Source: CAYOFK01 sp964403185
GTDB lineage: Bacteria; Bacteroidota; Bacteroidia; Bacteroidales; VadinHA17
NCBI GenBank assembly: GCA_964403185.1
Contig: CAYOFK010000069.1
Span: forward strand, 1 to 14,878
Direction: 5' to 3'
Length of the DNA: 14,878 nt
Below, one piece after another: positions 6,835 through 13,992 of this stretch. The translations under genes and the position numbers were made by a program. Numbering within the stretch: position 1 is the first letter of the stretch; each line of letters begins with the position of its first letter. The notes beneath the pieces were generated by a model. It ran no database searches and was not told where the DNA came from. It was given only the letters and a program-made list of their open reading frames with translations.

Positions 6835-7095
6835 TTAATTTGATCCCGGGATGACAGAAACGAAAGACTTATTATCCTTTTTCTTTTTGAATTGCACTTC
6901 GCCATCAATCAGAGCAAACAAAGTATGATCCTTTCCAACACCAACATTCTGCCCCGGATTATGCCTGGTCCCCCTCTGTCGTACAATTATATTTCCAGCT
7001 TTAGCAAACTGTCCGCCAAATAATTTTACACCCAGCCGTTTGCTTTCTGATTCTCTTCCGTTTTTTGAACTTCCCGCTCCTTTTTTATGTGCCAT
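6835..7095 (-). CDS. rpmA: 50S ribosomal protein L27
   Basis: An 86-residue L27, normal size. It begins MAHKKGAGSSKNGRES, the flexible N-terminus that reaches the peptidyl transferase centre; the Firmicutes-type cleaved N-terminal extension is absent. Further family signatures are KRLGVKLFGGQFAKAGNIIVRQRGT and NVGVGKDHTLFALIDG. It is the second gene of the rplU-rpmA operon, 38 bases after rplU, and is followed by a strong terminator. Confidence 0.98.
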   Translation of the reverse strand: MAHKKGAGSSKNGRESESKRLGVKLFGGQFAKAGNIIVRQRGTRHNPGQNVGVGKDHTLFALIDGEVQFKKKKDNKSFVSVIPGSN

Positions 7096-7133
7096 TTTAC
7101 TATAATTTCAATGTATAATTTCTAAAATCAGAG

Positions 7134-7733
7134 CTATTTATTTACTGCCGGTTTTTTTGCTGCAGCTTTGGCAGCCGGTTTTGTTACAGCAGTCTTTTTC
7201 TTAACTGTTGGGGTCTTTTTTGCAGCAGGTTTTGTTGCAGTTGCTTTTTTGGTTGTGGTTTTTGCAACTGCGGTCTTTTTAGTTGAAGCTGATGATTGCT
7301 TAGTTGCAGATGCCTGTTTCACAGACGCTTTGGGTTTTATTTTTTTCTCAGCTTTTACAGGAGCAGATATTTCCCCTTCCTGAGTCGTGGCTGCTGCTGG
7401 CGTGGTTTTTCTCTCAGGGGCTTTTTCATCGATGGACTCGATTTGCAGAAATGTCAGATCCTGCCGGTGTCCTTTAAGTACTTCATATCCCTTTCTCCGC
7501 TTTTTCTTAAAAACCATTACTTTATCGCCACGTGGATGAGCAAGTATTTTTGCAGTAACCCTGGCACCTTTCAGTACAGGCTCTCCAACCAGTATTTTCT
7601 CTCCCTGATCAATCAGTAATACCTGATCAAAATCCACCACAGCGCCTTCATTTCCGGCAAGGCGGTGAACATATATTTTTTGTCCCGTTTCAACTTTAAA
7701 TTGTTGTCCTGCAACATTTACAATGGCATACAT
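7134..7733 (-). CDS. rplU: 50S ribosomal protein L21 with long Lys/Ala-rich C-terminal tail
   Basis: A 199-residue protein. Residues 1-103 are a normal L21, an early-assembly 23S rRNA-binding protein: MYAIVNVAGQQFKVETGQ at the start and KKKRRKGYEVLKGHRQDLT in the conserved basic loop. Residues 104-199 are an extension of 96 residues that is about one quarter Lys and one quarter Ala, with Thr, Pro and Val. It has no Asp or Glu after residue 129 and contains irregular repeats such as KKTA, KPAAK and TVKKK. This composition resembles histone H1 tails and bacterial H1-like proteins. The tail is in frame with no stop or frameshift signal, so it is a true extension of the reading frame. It should be disordered and could bind rRNA or other nucleic acid. 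rpmA follows after 38 bases. A strong promoter lies upstream at 7771-7800. Confidence 0.96.
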   Translation of the reverse strand: MYAIVNVAGQQFKVETGQKIYVHRLAGNEGAVVDFDQVLLIDQGEKILVGEPVLKGARVTAKILAHPRGDKVMVFKKKRRKGYEVLKGHRQDLTFLQIESIDEKAPERKTTPAAATTQEGEISAPVKAEKKIKPKASVKQASATKQSSASTKKTAVAKTTTKKATATKPAAKKTPTVKKKTAVTKPAAKAAAKKPAVNK

Positions 7734-7770
7734 CTTGAACTCTTTTTTCAGTTTTTTAAGATTTGGTTTG

Positions 7771-7800
7771 CAAAAATATAAAAATTAATTGATATACAAA
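7771..7800 (-). promoter_or_regulatory. Promoter of the rplU-rpmA operon
   Basis: On the minus strand TTTG (7800-7797) is followed after 18 bases by TATTTTTG (7778-7771), an exact match to the Bacteroidota TTTG / TAnnTTTG pattern. The transcript start would be near 7765, leaving a leader of about 30 bases before the rplU ATG at 7733. This is the best promoter match in the window, as expected for a ribosomal protein operon. Confidence 0.78.
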
Positions 7801-7965
7801 CTATTTCACACCTAATACAACCTGTTTATGAATGCAGAATGGGGTCTTTCCGAATTCTGTCCGGCTCTCTTGCGGTTCGTTAATAATCCAATCCGGCATG
7901 CACCCCGGAAGGACATGTTCTATAACAATATGAGCAATCTGACAATTTGGATCATATATGCTTTA

Positions 7966-7993
7966 TTTGGAAAAAATGATTTCATTATATTTG
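7966..7993 (+). promoter_or_regulatory. Candidate promoter of the DUF151 / nucleoside transporter operon
   Basis: TTTG at 7966-7969 and TATATTTG at 7986-7993 are 16 bases apart; the -7 element is exact and the spacing slightly short. Transcription would start near 8000, about 40 bases before the ATG at 8039. Confidence 0.55.
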
Positions 7994-8038
7994 CAGGAAC
8001 AGACCCTTCATACTAACCATCTTTTGGACTTTAATTAA

Positions 8039-8644
8039 ATGGGTAAAATCAAGTTGAATGTGTTGGGTATTTCATACAGTCAGACACAAACCGGCGCTTA
8101 TGCCCTGATTCTGACTGAAGAAAATGGAAACCGGAGAATCCCCATAATCATTGGAGGCTTTGAGGCTCAGGCCATAGCCATTCAACTGGAAGGTTTGAAT
8201 CCGCCACGCCCCCTTACCCATGACCTGTTTCATAATTTTGCCCAGGCCTACGACATCCAACTGCTCGAAGTTAATATTTACCGTTTATCCGAGGGTGTTT
8301 TTTATTCTAAACTACTTTGTAAAGACAGTCATAAAGAGCTTTCTGTTGACGCCAGAACATCCGACGCCATTGCCCTGGCTCTGAGGTTTAAATGTCCTAT
8401 TTACACCTCGGAAGATATCATCAAGCAAGCAGGGATCATCCTGGACGAAAACCAGGTTCTTGAGGATGAACTGGAACAGGATGAATTATTTCCTTCCGAA
8501 TCTGAAAATCTTCGTCCGGGCACCGAACTTGCCGAATATACCATCCAGGAATTAAAATCCATGCTTGAAGAGGCCGTCAAAAAGGAAAATTATGAAAAGG
8601 CTTCCATAATCAAGGATGAGATCAACAAAAGGAAAAAAGACTAA
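8039..8644 (+). CDS. Bifunctional nuclease family (DUF151) protein with UVR motif
   Basis: A 201-residue protein. Residues 1-135 match the bifunctional nuclease (DUF151) family, with GAYALILTEENGNRRIPIIIGG and the signature VDARTSDAIALALRFKCPIY (103-122). Plant and bacterial members have been reported to have RNase and DNase activity, but the bacterial role is poorly defined. After an acidic linker (139-158) the C-terminus (about 168-201) is a UVR-type helical hairpin (ELKSMLEEAVKKENYEKAS), the motif by which UvrB and UvrC interact and which is also found in Clp adaptor proteins. The combination suggests a protein-protein contact module on the nuclease domain. The transporter gene follows 10 bases after the stop if its ATG at 8655 is used, so the two are probably one transcript. 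Confidence 0.88.
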   Translation: MGKIKLNVLGISYSQTQTGAYALILTEENGNRRIPIIIGGFEAQAIAIQLEGLNPPRPLTHDLFHNFAQAYDIQLLEVNIYRLSEGVFYSKLLCKDSHKELSVDARTSDAIALALRFKCPIYTSEDIIKQAGIILDENQVLEDELEQDELFPSESENLRPGTELAEYTIQELKSMLEEAVKKENYEKASIIKDEINKRKKD

Positions 8645-8654
8645 GCCTACTTTT

Positions 8655-10175
8655 ATGAGAAAAAAGACTGAGCTGGCATGCACCATTGTATTATTTATAC
8701 TGTCAATATACACTCCTTTTCTTCATGCACAAGAACCGGTGCAGGTTATCTCCGACACCATTGGTACAAGCATTGAAACGATTCACCAATCTGCCCTCCC
8801 TGAAATTGATACTGTTGCCCGGTCAAATGAAGGCCATTCTCAAATACTGCTTGGCAATGATCCGTCGGGCTCAGGGCTTACTCCCGGAAGTCTGCTGCGC
8901 GGACTTCTTGGATTACTGATCCTTATTGCATTGGCATATCTGTTTAGTACAAACCGTAAAGCCATATCCTGGAGGGTTGTGGCAACCGGCCTGACGATTC
9001 AAATCCTCCTGGCTCTGGGCATACTGCACATCCCGTTCATTCAGGCCATATTTGAATATGGTGGAAAGGTATTTGTAAAGATTCTGGATTTTACCAATGC
9101 CGGCACAAGGTTTCTATTTAAATCCATGGCTACAGGAGAAATTGAGAAACCACTCCTTACCTTCGCAATTACCATATTGCCTACATTAATCTTTTTCTCC
9201 GCACTGACCAGTGTGCTGTTTTACTTTGGGATCATACAGAAAGTGGTGTATGTCTTCGCCTGGGTTATGACCAGGCTCATGAAACTTTCCGGTGCAGAAA
9301 GTCTTTCTGTTGTCGGAAATATATTTCTGGGTCAGACAGAATCTCCCTTTATGATCAAAGCCTATCTTGAAAAAATGAACCGTTCTGAGATGCTGCTGGT
9401 GATGGCCGGAGGAATGGCGACTTTGGCGGGGGGCGTACTTGCTGTGTATATTAATTTTCTCGGTGGAGACGATCCCGTGCAAAGGCTCTATTTTGCAAAA
9501 CACCTGCTAACCGCTTCAGTAATGGCTGCCCCGGGGGTTATTGTAATTTCCAAAATTCTGGTGCCCCAGACTGAAAAAATAGAAAAGGAGGCCATCATAT
9601 CTAAGGAGGGCATTGGTTCAAACGTTTTGGATGCCATCTCCAACGGAACTAAAGAAGGTGTCAGGCTGGCAGTAAATGTGGCTGCCATGCTCCTGGTATT
9701 TCTGGCCTTCATTGCCATGATGAACTACATCTTGTTGAAGGTCGGGGACTGGACCCACCTGAATCAGGTTATACTGAATATTTCAAACGGTCAATACAAC
9801 TCGCTTTCACTGGAGTTTATTCTGGGATATGCTTTTGCACCGCTGATGTGGCTGCTTGGTGTCGGTGCTGAGGACATAACACTTGTAGGCCGTGTACTTG
9901 GAGAAAAGATAATACTCACCGAATTTGTTGGCTATATCAGTCTTGCCGACCTAAAAGATGCCGGTGCCTTTATGCATCAGAAATCAATAATAATGGCTAC
10001 CTATATGCTTTGCGGTTTCGCAAATTTTGCTTCTATTGGCATACAAATTGGTGGAATCGGAGCCCTGGCTCCCGGACAAAAATTATTGCTTTCAAAATAT
10101 GGTATGAGGGCCCTGCTTGCAGGCACCCTTGCCTCACTTCTGTCAGCAACTATCATTGGCGTGATCCTGGGATGA
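8655..10175 (+). CDS. Concentrative nucleoside transporter (CNT/NupC family) with signal peptide
   Basis: A 506-residue membrane protein of the CNT family, which imports nucleosides with Na+ or H+. Family motifs are GQTESPF (226-232), GGMATLAGGVLAVYI, ILTEFVGYISL and CGFANFASIGIQIGG (from Cys453), the regions that form the substrate and ion sites. The N-terminus is unusual: residues 1-26 look like a cleavable signal peptide (core TIVLFILSIY, site near LHAQ), followed by about 45 polar residues before the first transporter helix (about residue 73). The frame is open to an ATG at 8616, but that would overlap the DUF151 gene by 29 bases and put 13 basic residues before the signal peptide, so ATG 8655 is preferred. 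Whether Na+ or H+ is used is not certain. Confidence 0.92.
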   Translation: MRKKTELACTIVLFILSIYTPFLHAQEPVQVISDTIGTSIETIHQSALPEIDTVARSNEGHSQILLGNDPSGSGLTPGSLLRGLLGLLILIALAYLFSTNRKAISWRVVATGLTIQILLALGILHIPFIQAIFEYGGKVFVKILDFTNAGTRFLFKSMATGEIEKPLLTFAITILPTLIFFSALTSVLFYFGIIQKVVYVFAWVMTRLMKLSGAESLSVVGNIFLGQTESPFMIKAYLEKMNRSEMLLVMAGGMATLAGGVLAVYINFLGGDDPVQRLYFAKHLLTASVMAAPGVIVISKILVPQTEKIEKEAIISKEGIGSNVLDAISNGTKEGVRLAVNVAAMLLVFLAFIAMMNYILLKVGDWTHLNQVILNISNGQYNSLSLEFILGYAFAPLMWLLGVGAEDITLVGRVLGEKIILTEFVGYISLADLKDAGAFMHQKSIIMATYMLCGFANFASIGIQIGGIGALAPGQKLLLSKYGMRALLAGTLASLLSATIIGVILG

Positions 10176-10223
10176 ATCTGAAAATTCCGGAAAATATTAA
10201 TAAAACCAAACAATACTGCTTAC

Positions 10224-11339
10224 ATGAATAAAATTGTCGTTCTCGGTGCCGGTCTTGTGGGAAAAGCAATGGCTATAGACCTCCGGAAAAACCACCAGGT
10301 AACTTCTGTGGATATCAGTGCTGAAACCCTGAAAGAGCTTGAACCGTTTGGGATCCAAACACAGAAGGCCGACCTCTCAACCGAAGATGCCATCATTAAT
10401 ATTGTTAAAGATTGCGATCTTGTTATCGGTTCCGTCCCGGGATATATGGGGTATCATACCATAAAAAGTGTGATCAGGGCCGGTAAGGATATGGTAGATA
10501 TTTCCTTTATGCCACAGGATCCTATGGACCTGGATGAAATGGCCAGAGAAAAAAATGTTACGGTTGTATTCGACTGTGGGATAGCCCCGGGTATGAGCAA
10601 TGTGATTCTTGGATACCACAATCGTGAATTTGATGTGAAGAAATTTGAGTGCCTGGTTGGAGGATTGCCGGTAATCAGAGAGTGGCCATTTGAATATAAA
10701 GCCGTTTTTTCTCCGATTGATGTCATTGAAGAATACATTCGCCCTGCACGTTTTGTTGAAAATGGCACTGTGGTCACTCGTGAAGCTCTTTCCGATCCTG
10801 AATTGGTGCATTTTAAAGGATTGGGAACCCTGGAATCCTGGAATTCTGATGGTTTGCGTTCACTCATCTCCACCATGAACATACCCAACATGATTGAAAA
10901 GACGTTGAGATATCCGGGAACCATTGAATACCTGAGGGTCCTTAGGGAATCCGGGTTCTTTTCTTATGATGAAATTGACGTTTCAGGGAAAAAAATCAGA
11001 CCCATCGATCTGACTGCCCGTTTACTTTTTCCAAAATGGAAACTGCAACCGGGCGAGGAAGATTATACCGTTATGAGAATAGCCATTTCAGGAATTAAAA
11101 ATGGAACTGATACATCCTGTGTTTACAATCTTCTTGACCGTTTTGAAAAAGAAACCGGCACTATTTCCATGGCCCGTACCACAGGATATACCTGTACTGC
11201 TGTTGCCAATCTCCTGCTTGAAAACCACTTTACCGGAAAAGGGATCATTCCTCCGGAATACCTTGGGGAATCTCCCGGAAATTTTAATTATATATTAAAA
11301 TACCTCAATGAAAGAGGGGTTTGTTTTCAGGTGGAATAG
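10224..11339 (+). CDS. Saccharopine dehydrogenase family oxidoreductase, probably lysine 6-dehydrogenase-like
   Basis: A 371-residue NAD(P)-dependent enzyme. The Rossmann domain starts with VLGAGLVGKAMAIDL (residues 5-19). FDCGIAPGMSNVILGY, GLGTLESWNSDGLRSL and ARTTGYTCTAVANLL agree with the saccharopine dehydrogenase family, and in length and motif order it most resembles the L-lysine 6-dehydrogenase branch, as in Geobacillus. That enzyme oxidises the epsilon amino group of lysine to a semialdehyde that cyclises to piperideine carboxylate. Saccharopine reductase or another amino acid dehydrogenase activity cannot be excluded, and no partner lysine-catabolic gene is present nearby. It follows the nucleoside transporter by 48 bases. 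The ATG at 10224 places the GxGxxG motif at the expected distance from the N-terminus. Confidence 0.87.
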   Translation: MNKIVVLGAGLVGKAMAIDLRKNHQVTSVDISAETLKELEPFGIQTQKADLSTEDAIINIVKDCDLVIGSVPGYMGYHTIKSVIRAGKDMVDISFMPQDPMDLDEMAREKNVTVVFDCGIAPGMSNVILGYHNREFDVKKFECLVGGLPVIREWPFEYKAVFSPIDVIEEYIRPARFVENGTVVTREALSDPELVHFKGLGTLESWNSDGLRSLISTMNIPNMIEKTLRYPGTIEYLRVLRESGFFSYDEIDVSGKKIRPIDLTARLLFPKWKLQPGEEDYTVMRIAISGIKNGTDTSCVYNLLDRFEKETGTISMARTTGYTCTAVANLLLENHFTGKGIIPPEYLGESPGNFNYILKYLNERGVCFQVE

Positions 11340-11354
11340 CATTAATCCTGCGTT

Positions 11355-11369
11355 CTGATGAATTATCAG
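11355..11369. repeat. Small inverted repeat beside the 11380 palindrome
   Basis: CTGAT (11355-11359) and ATCAG (11365-11369) flank a five-base GAATT loop, 11 bases before the larger palindrome at 11380-11399. The two may belong to one repeat unit. Only the pairing itself is seen. Confidence 0.3.
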
Positions 11370-11379
11370 CCTCTTATGG

Positions 11380-11399
11380 ATTCCTGCTTTCGCAGGAAT
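11380..11399. repeat. REP-like palindrome (ATTCCTGC-TTTC-GCAGGAAT)
   Basis: A perfect 8-bp inverted repeat around a TTTC tetraloop, in the noncoding gap between the saccharopine dehydrogenase-like gene and the thioredoxin lipoprotein gene. Sequences of this type (TTCCTGC / GCAGGAA around TTTC) are widely scattered extragenic palindromes in several bacterial phyla and give the familiar false peptide IPAKAGIH when translated on the minus strand, as they do here. Only one copy is in the window. It could also help end the upstream transcript, though no T-run follows. Confidence 0.6.
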
Positions 11400-11506
11400 G
11401 ATATGTGATCTGACTTTTAAGACGGCTCCCTGGGAGTGGCAAAGGAAGAATATTCTTGCCATTTTGCTTCCGCCGGATAGCAAGGAGTTATTCAACAAAA
11501 AATGGT

Positions 11507-11514
11507 TATCTTCG
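11507..11514 (+). promoter_or_regulatory. Candidate -7 element for the thioredoxin lipoprotein pair
   Basis: TATCTTCG differs from TAnnTTTG at one base and lies about 38 bases before the ATG at 11553. A small CCAC-TTTTTT-GTGG hairpin (11517-11530) would lie in the leader. The upstream TTTG element is not evident. Confidence 0.35.
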
Positions 11515-11552
11515 CACCACTTTTTTGTGGAATAATCTGAAATCAAAATATC

Positions 11553-12722
11553 ATGAGAAAATTATGGCTATTTATACTTGTTCTCATCTCAGTGGTGGGA
11601 TGCAGCACTAATAAGTCCGGCTTTGAATTATCAGGGAACCTTGAGAATTCAAACGGAGAAGTGCTGGTTTTGAAAATGATGACAATGAACAATCTGGAGA
11701 TAGTGGATTCAGCCAAACTGGATGAATCAGGAAAATTTACTATAACAGGCAAACTGGAAGCACCGAATTTTTTCATCCTTCAGAAAGATGCGAACAATTA
11801 CATTACCCTGATCATGCATCCGGGAGAAAAGGTTCAAATTTCAGGAGATGCTGCAAAAAACCTTATTGATAATTACGAGATTAAAGGATCTGAAGATTCC
11901 AGATTACTGAAAGAATATACAGGAAGGTTGAGGGCTTCCATTCTGGAATTATCGGATATGGGGAAGGTATATCAGGACAGCATAAACAGTCCGGGTCTGC
12001 CGCAACTTATTGAAGAATTTGATGTCCGCTCAAATGAAATTGGTGAAGAAATGCGGGCATTCACTCTCAACTTTATTGACGCCAATACAGGGTCCATGGC
12101 CACACTGATGGCCTTGTATCAACAACTCGCCCCACAGCAATACATCCTGGATCCCTTTACAGATATAGCTTATTATGAAAATGTGGATTCCATACTCTAT
12201 GGTAAATACCCTGAATCAGAACCGGTGCAAACATTGCATCAACATGTTGCAGATTTTAAAGAACAGATTAAGATCATGGAAGTCCGGGATGGCATCCTTG
12301 GAATTGGTGCAACACCTCCGGATATTGCCCTTCCGGATCCAAATGGGGATACCCTCAGGCTCTCAGACCTGAGAGGCAAGGTAGTATTGCTGGATTTCTG
12401 GGCTGCCTGGTGCGGACCATGCAGAAAAGAGAATCCGAATCTCGTAAGTAATTATAAACAATTCCATAAAAAGGGCTTTGAGATATTCCAGGTGTCTCTG
12501 GATAAAACTAAAGAAGACTGGCTTAAGGGTATCGAAGACGATAAGCTCCAGGACTGGCTACATGCCAGCGACCTTCAATTCTGGAATTCATCTGTCGTTC
12601 AGGCATATAATATTGAAAGCATTCCTGCAAGTTTTCTGATCGACCGCGATGGCAGAATCATAGCCAAAGACCTGAGAGGAACTTCTCTGGGAATTAAACT
12701 TGCCGAACTGTTTTCTGAATAA
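11553..12722 (+). CDS. TlpA-like thioredoxin-fold lipoprotein, intact CGPC
   Basis: A 389-residue predicted lipoprotein with a short signal segment and lipobox VVGC (Cys17). Residues about 23-110 resemble the DUF4369 domain often attached to Bacteroidota thioredoxin lipoproteins; residues 111-245 are a helical linker. Residues 250-389 are a TlpA/AhpC-TSA-like thioredoxin domain with DFWAAWCGPCRKENP (redox Cys287 and Cys290) and a cis-proline at SIPASF (Pro358). It should reduce or exchange disulfides of envelope proteins, with an unknown electron donor; ResA/TlpA roles such as cytochrome c maturation are possible but not indicated by neighbours. A gene for a clear paralogue lacking the CxxC follows after 31 bases, so the pair probably arose by tandem duplication and is probably co-transcribed. 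Confidence 0.92.
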   Translation: MRKLWLFILVLISVVGCSTNKSGFELSGNLENSNGEVLVLKMMTMNNLEIVDSAKLDESGKFTITGKLEAPNFFILQKDANNYITLIMHPGEKVQISGDAAKNLIDNYEIKGSEDSRLLKEYTGRLRASILELSDMGKVYQDSINSPGLPQLIEEFDVRSNEIGEEMRAFTLNFIDANTGSMATLMALYQQLAPQQYILDPFTDIAYYENVDSILYGKYPESEPVQTLHQHVADFKEQIKIMEVRDGILGIGATPPDIALPDPNGDTLRLSDLRGKVVLLDFWAAWCGPCRKENPNLVSNYKQFHKKGFEIFQVSLDKTKEDWLKGIEDDKLQDWLHASDLQFWNSSVVQAYNIESIPASFLIDRDGRIIAKDLRGTSLGIKLAELFSE

Positions 12723-12753
12723 TCAACTCTTTTGACAAAATCATTTTAGTTCC

Positions 12754-13911
12754 ATGAAGAAATTCATGTTTGTATTGATCCCTTTCCTGTTCCTGGGATG
12801 TGGCAAAAAAGACGGCATCATTATTACAGGATATGTTCCGGAATCTGCCGGAAAAATTATCTTCCTGGAGAAAACAGGCATTGGAACTCCTCAACTATTG
12901 GATTCAGCCAGAATCAAATCCTCCGGAAAATTCAGGATGCACATCCCCATTGAAGAACCCGAATTCCTCCAGTTGGGATTCAATACGAATAATTATATTT
13001 CTCTTCTCCCGGAACCAGGCGAAATCATTCACATCGAGTTTGCCGTACCATCACTGCCTGAACAGTATCAAATCTCAGGATCAAAAGGATCCGCCCGGAT
13101 GCAAATCCTCGACCGGAGATTAAGAAAAACCATTGAAGAAATAGATTCACTGACCGGTCTGTTCAGGGAGAAGATGGATGAGCAGGGATTTGATTCTGTT
13201 GAACAGAGACTCAATAATGAATACCAGGAAACGATACGTGAACAACGAAAATTTTTAATAACATTTATACTGAACAACCTTCATTCCCTGGCCTCAATAA
13301 AGGCATTATATCAGCAGTTTGATAACCAGACTTTCGTATTGCAGGATTATAAAGACCTGCAATACATGAAACTGCTTTCAGACACCTTAAGTGTCTACTA
13401 TCCTGAATCCAGACATGTCAGGGCTTTGACTTCAAAATTGAACCAGGATCTTACACAGTATAACCTGTATCGCATTACTGAATTGACGGGTGGTGAGGCA
13501 AGCAATTACATAAATATCAGCCTTCCAACCCCTGAGGGAGATACCATCAGTTTATCATCATTTACCGGACATTACATTCTTCTTTCATTCTGGGCATCAT
13601 GGGATAAAACCAGTGTTGCCGAAAACCTGAACATTAAAGCCGTATATAACAAATACCATTCTGAAGGTCTGGAAGTTTTTCAGGTATCATTCGACAATAA
13701 TAAAGAAGACTGGAAGAAAGCGATCTACTTTGATGAGCTTTCCTGGACCAATGTGAGCGACCTTTCCTATCCGAATTCACTGGTTTTTAACCTCTATAAC
13801 ATCCAGAAGTTGCCTGCAAACTATCTTCTTGACAAAGACGGGGTGATCATAGCTAAAGATCTTCTCGGGAAAGCATTGCATATTAAAATGGAACAACTAT
13901 TTAAGTATTAA
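12754..13911 (+). CDS. TlpA-like lipoprotein paralogue that has lost the CxxC motif
   Basis: A 385-residue lipoprotein (lipobox FLGC, Cys16) with the same architecture and length as its upstream neighbour. Matching segments include ALYQQ, YYPES, EVFQVSFDNNKEDW against EIFQVSLDKTKEDW, and the ending KDLLGKALHIKMEQLF against KDLRGTSLGIKLAELF. The thioredoxin active site WCGPC is replaced by WDKTS (residues 283-287), so both redox cysteines are gone, while the flanking FWAS and the cis-proline (LPANY, Pro354) remain. It cannot act as a dithiol oxidoreductase. The open frame of full length and the maintained fold residues suggest selection for a non-redox role, such as binding the same clients, chaperoning or pairing with the active paralogue. 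This last point is inference. Confidence 0.9.
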   Translation: MKKFMFVLIPFLFLGCGKKDGIIITGYVPESAGKIIFLEKTGIGTPQLLDSARIKSSGKFRMHIPIEEPEFLQLGFNTNNYISLLPEPGEIIHIEFAVPSLPEQYQISGSKGSARMQILDRRLRKTIEEIDSLTGLFREKMDEQGFDSVEQRLNNEYQETIREQRKFLITFILNNLHSLASIKALYQQFDNQTFVLQDYKDLQYMKLLSDTLSVYYPESRHVRALTSKLNQDLTQYNLYRITELTGGEASNYINISLPTPEGDTISLSSFTGHYILLSFWASWDKTSVAENLNIKAVYNKYHSEGLEVFQVSFDNNKEDWKKAIYFDELSWTNVSDLSYPNSLVFNLYNIQKLPANYLLDKDGVIIAKDLLGKALHIKMEQLFKY

Positions 13912-13962
13912 TCCGGGATACTTCTTTAAAAAAAATATTCCCTCTTAAGAGAATTCACTAAA

Positions 13963-13992
13963 TTTGATGCCCGGGGAAAATTATTAAATTTG
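13963..13992 (+). promoter_or_regulatory. Promoter-like pair overlapping the lpxH start
   Basis: TTTG (13963-13966) and TAAATTTG (13985-13992) are 18 bases apart, the same spacing as in the rplU promoter. The first TTTG is itself part of another TAAATTTG (13959-13966), so either copy could serve as -7 element. A perfect CTCTTAAGAG palindrome lies upstream at 13942-13951. If the downstream pair is used, transcription starts after the annotated TTG codon of lpxH. Confidence 0.45.

Larger units (their letters stand above)
7734..8038. other. Divergent intergenic region between rplU and the DUF151 gene
   Basis: These 305 bases separate divergent genes and hold one promoter for each side (7771-7800 minus, 7966-7993 plus). 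A 62-codon open frame at 7828-8016 has no recognisable protein, lacks a ribosome binding site and contains the plus-strand promoter near its end, so it is probably not a gene. Nothing else, such as a tRNA, terminator or repeat, is visible. Confidence 0.6.

Noticed and set aside
7168..7383. 71-codon Val/Ala/Phe-rich frame opposite the L21 tail
   Set aside because: It is the antisense image of the low-complexity Lys/Ala codons of rplU; such frames stay open because of composition, not selection.
7828..8016. 62-codon open frame in the divergent intergenic region
   Set aside because: It has no recognisable protein features or ribosome binding site, and the candidate promoter of the next gene lies inside its end.
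8616..8654. Upstream ATG for the nucleoside transporter
   Set aside because: It overlaps the DUF151 gene by 29 bases and adds a basic stretch before a clear signal peptide; ATG 8655 fits better.
10377..10924. Two long antisense frames within the saccharopine dehydrogenase-like gene
   Set aside because: They have no domain or start signal, and the plus-strand enzyme motifs fully explain the region.
11295..11546. 83-codon minus-strand frame containing IPAKAGIH
   Set aside because: This peptide is the well-known false translation of a REP-like palindrome and the frame overlaps the end of the upstream gene.
13912..13950. Terminator after the second thioredoxin lipoprotein gene
   Set aside because: GGGATA and TATTCCC pair only imperfectly around an A-rich loop and no T-run follows; not convincing.
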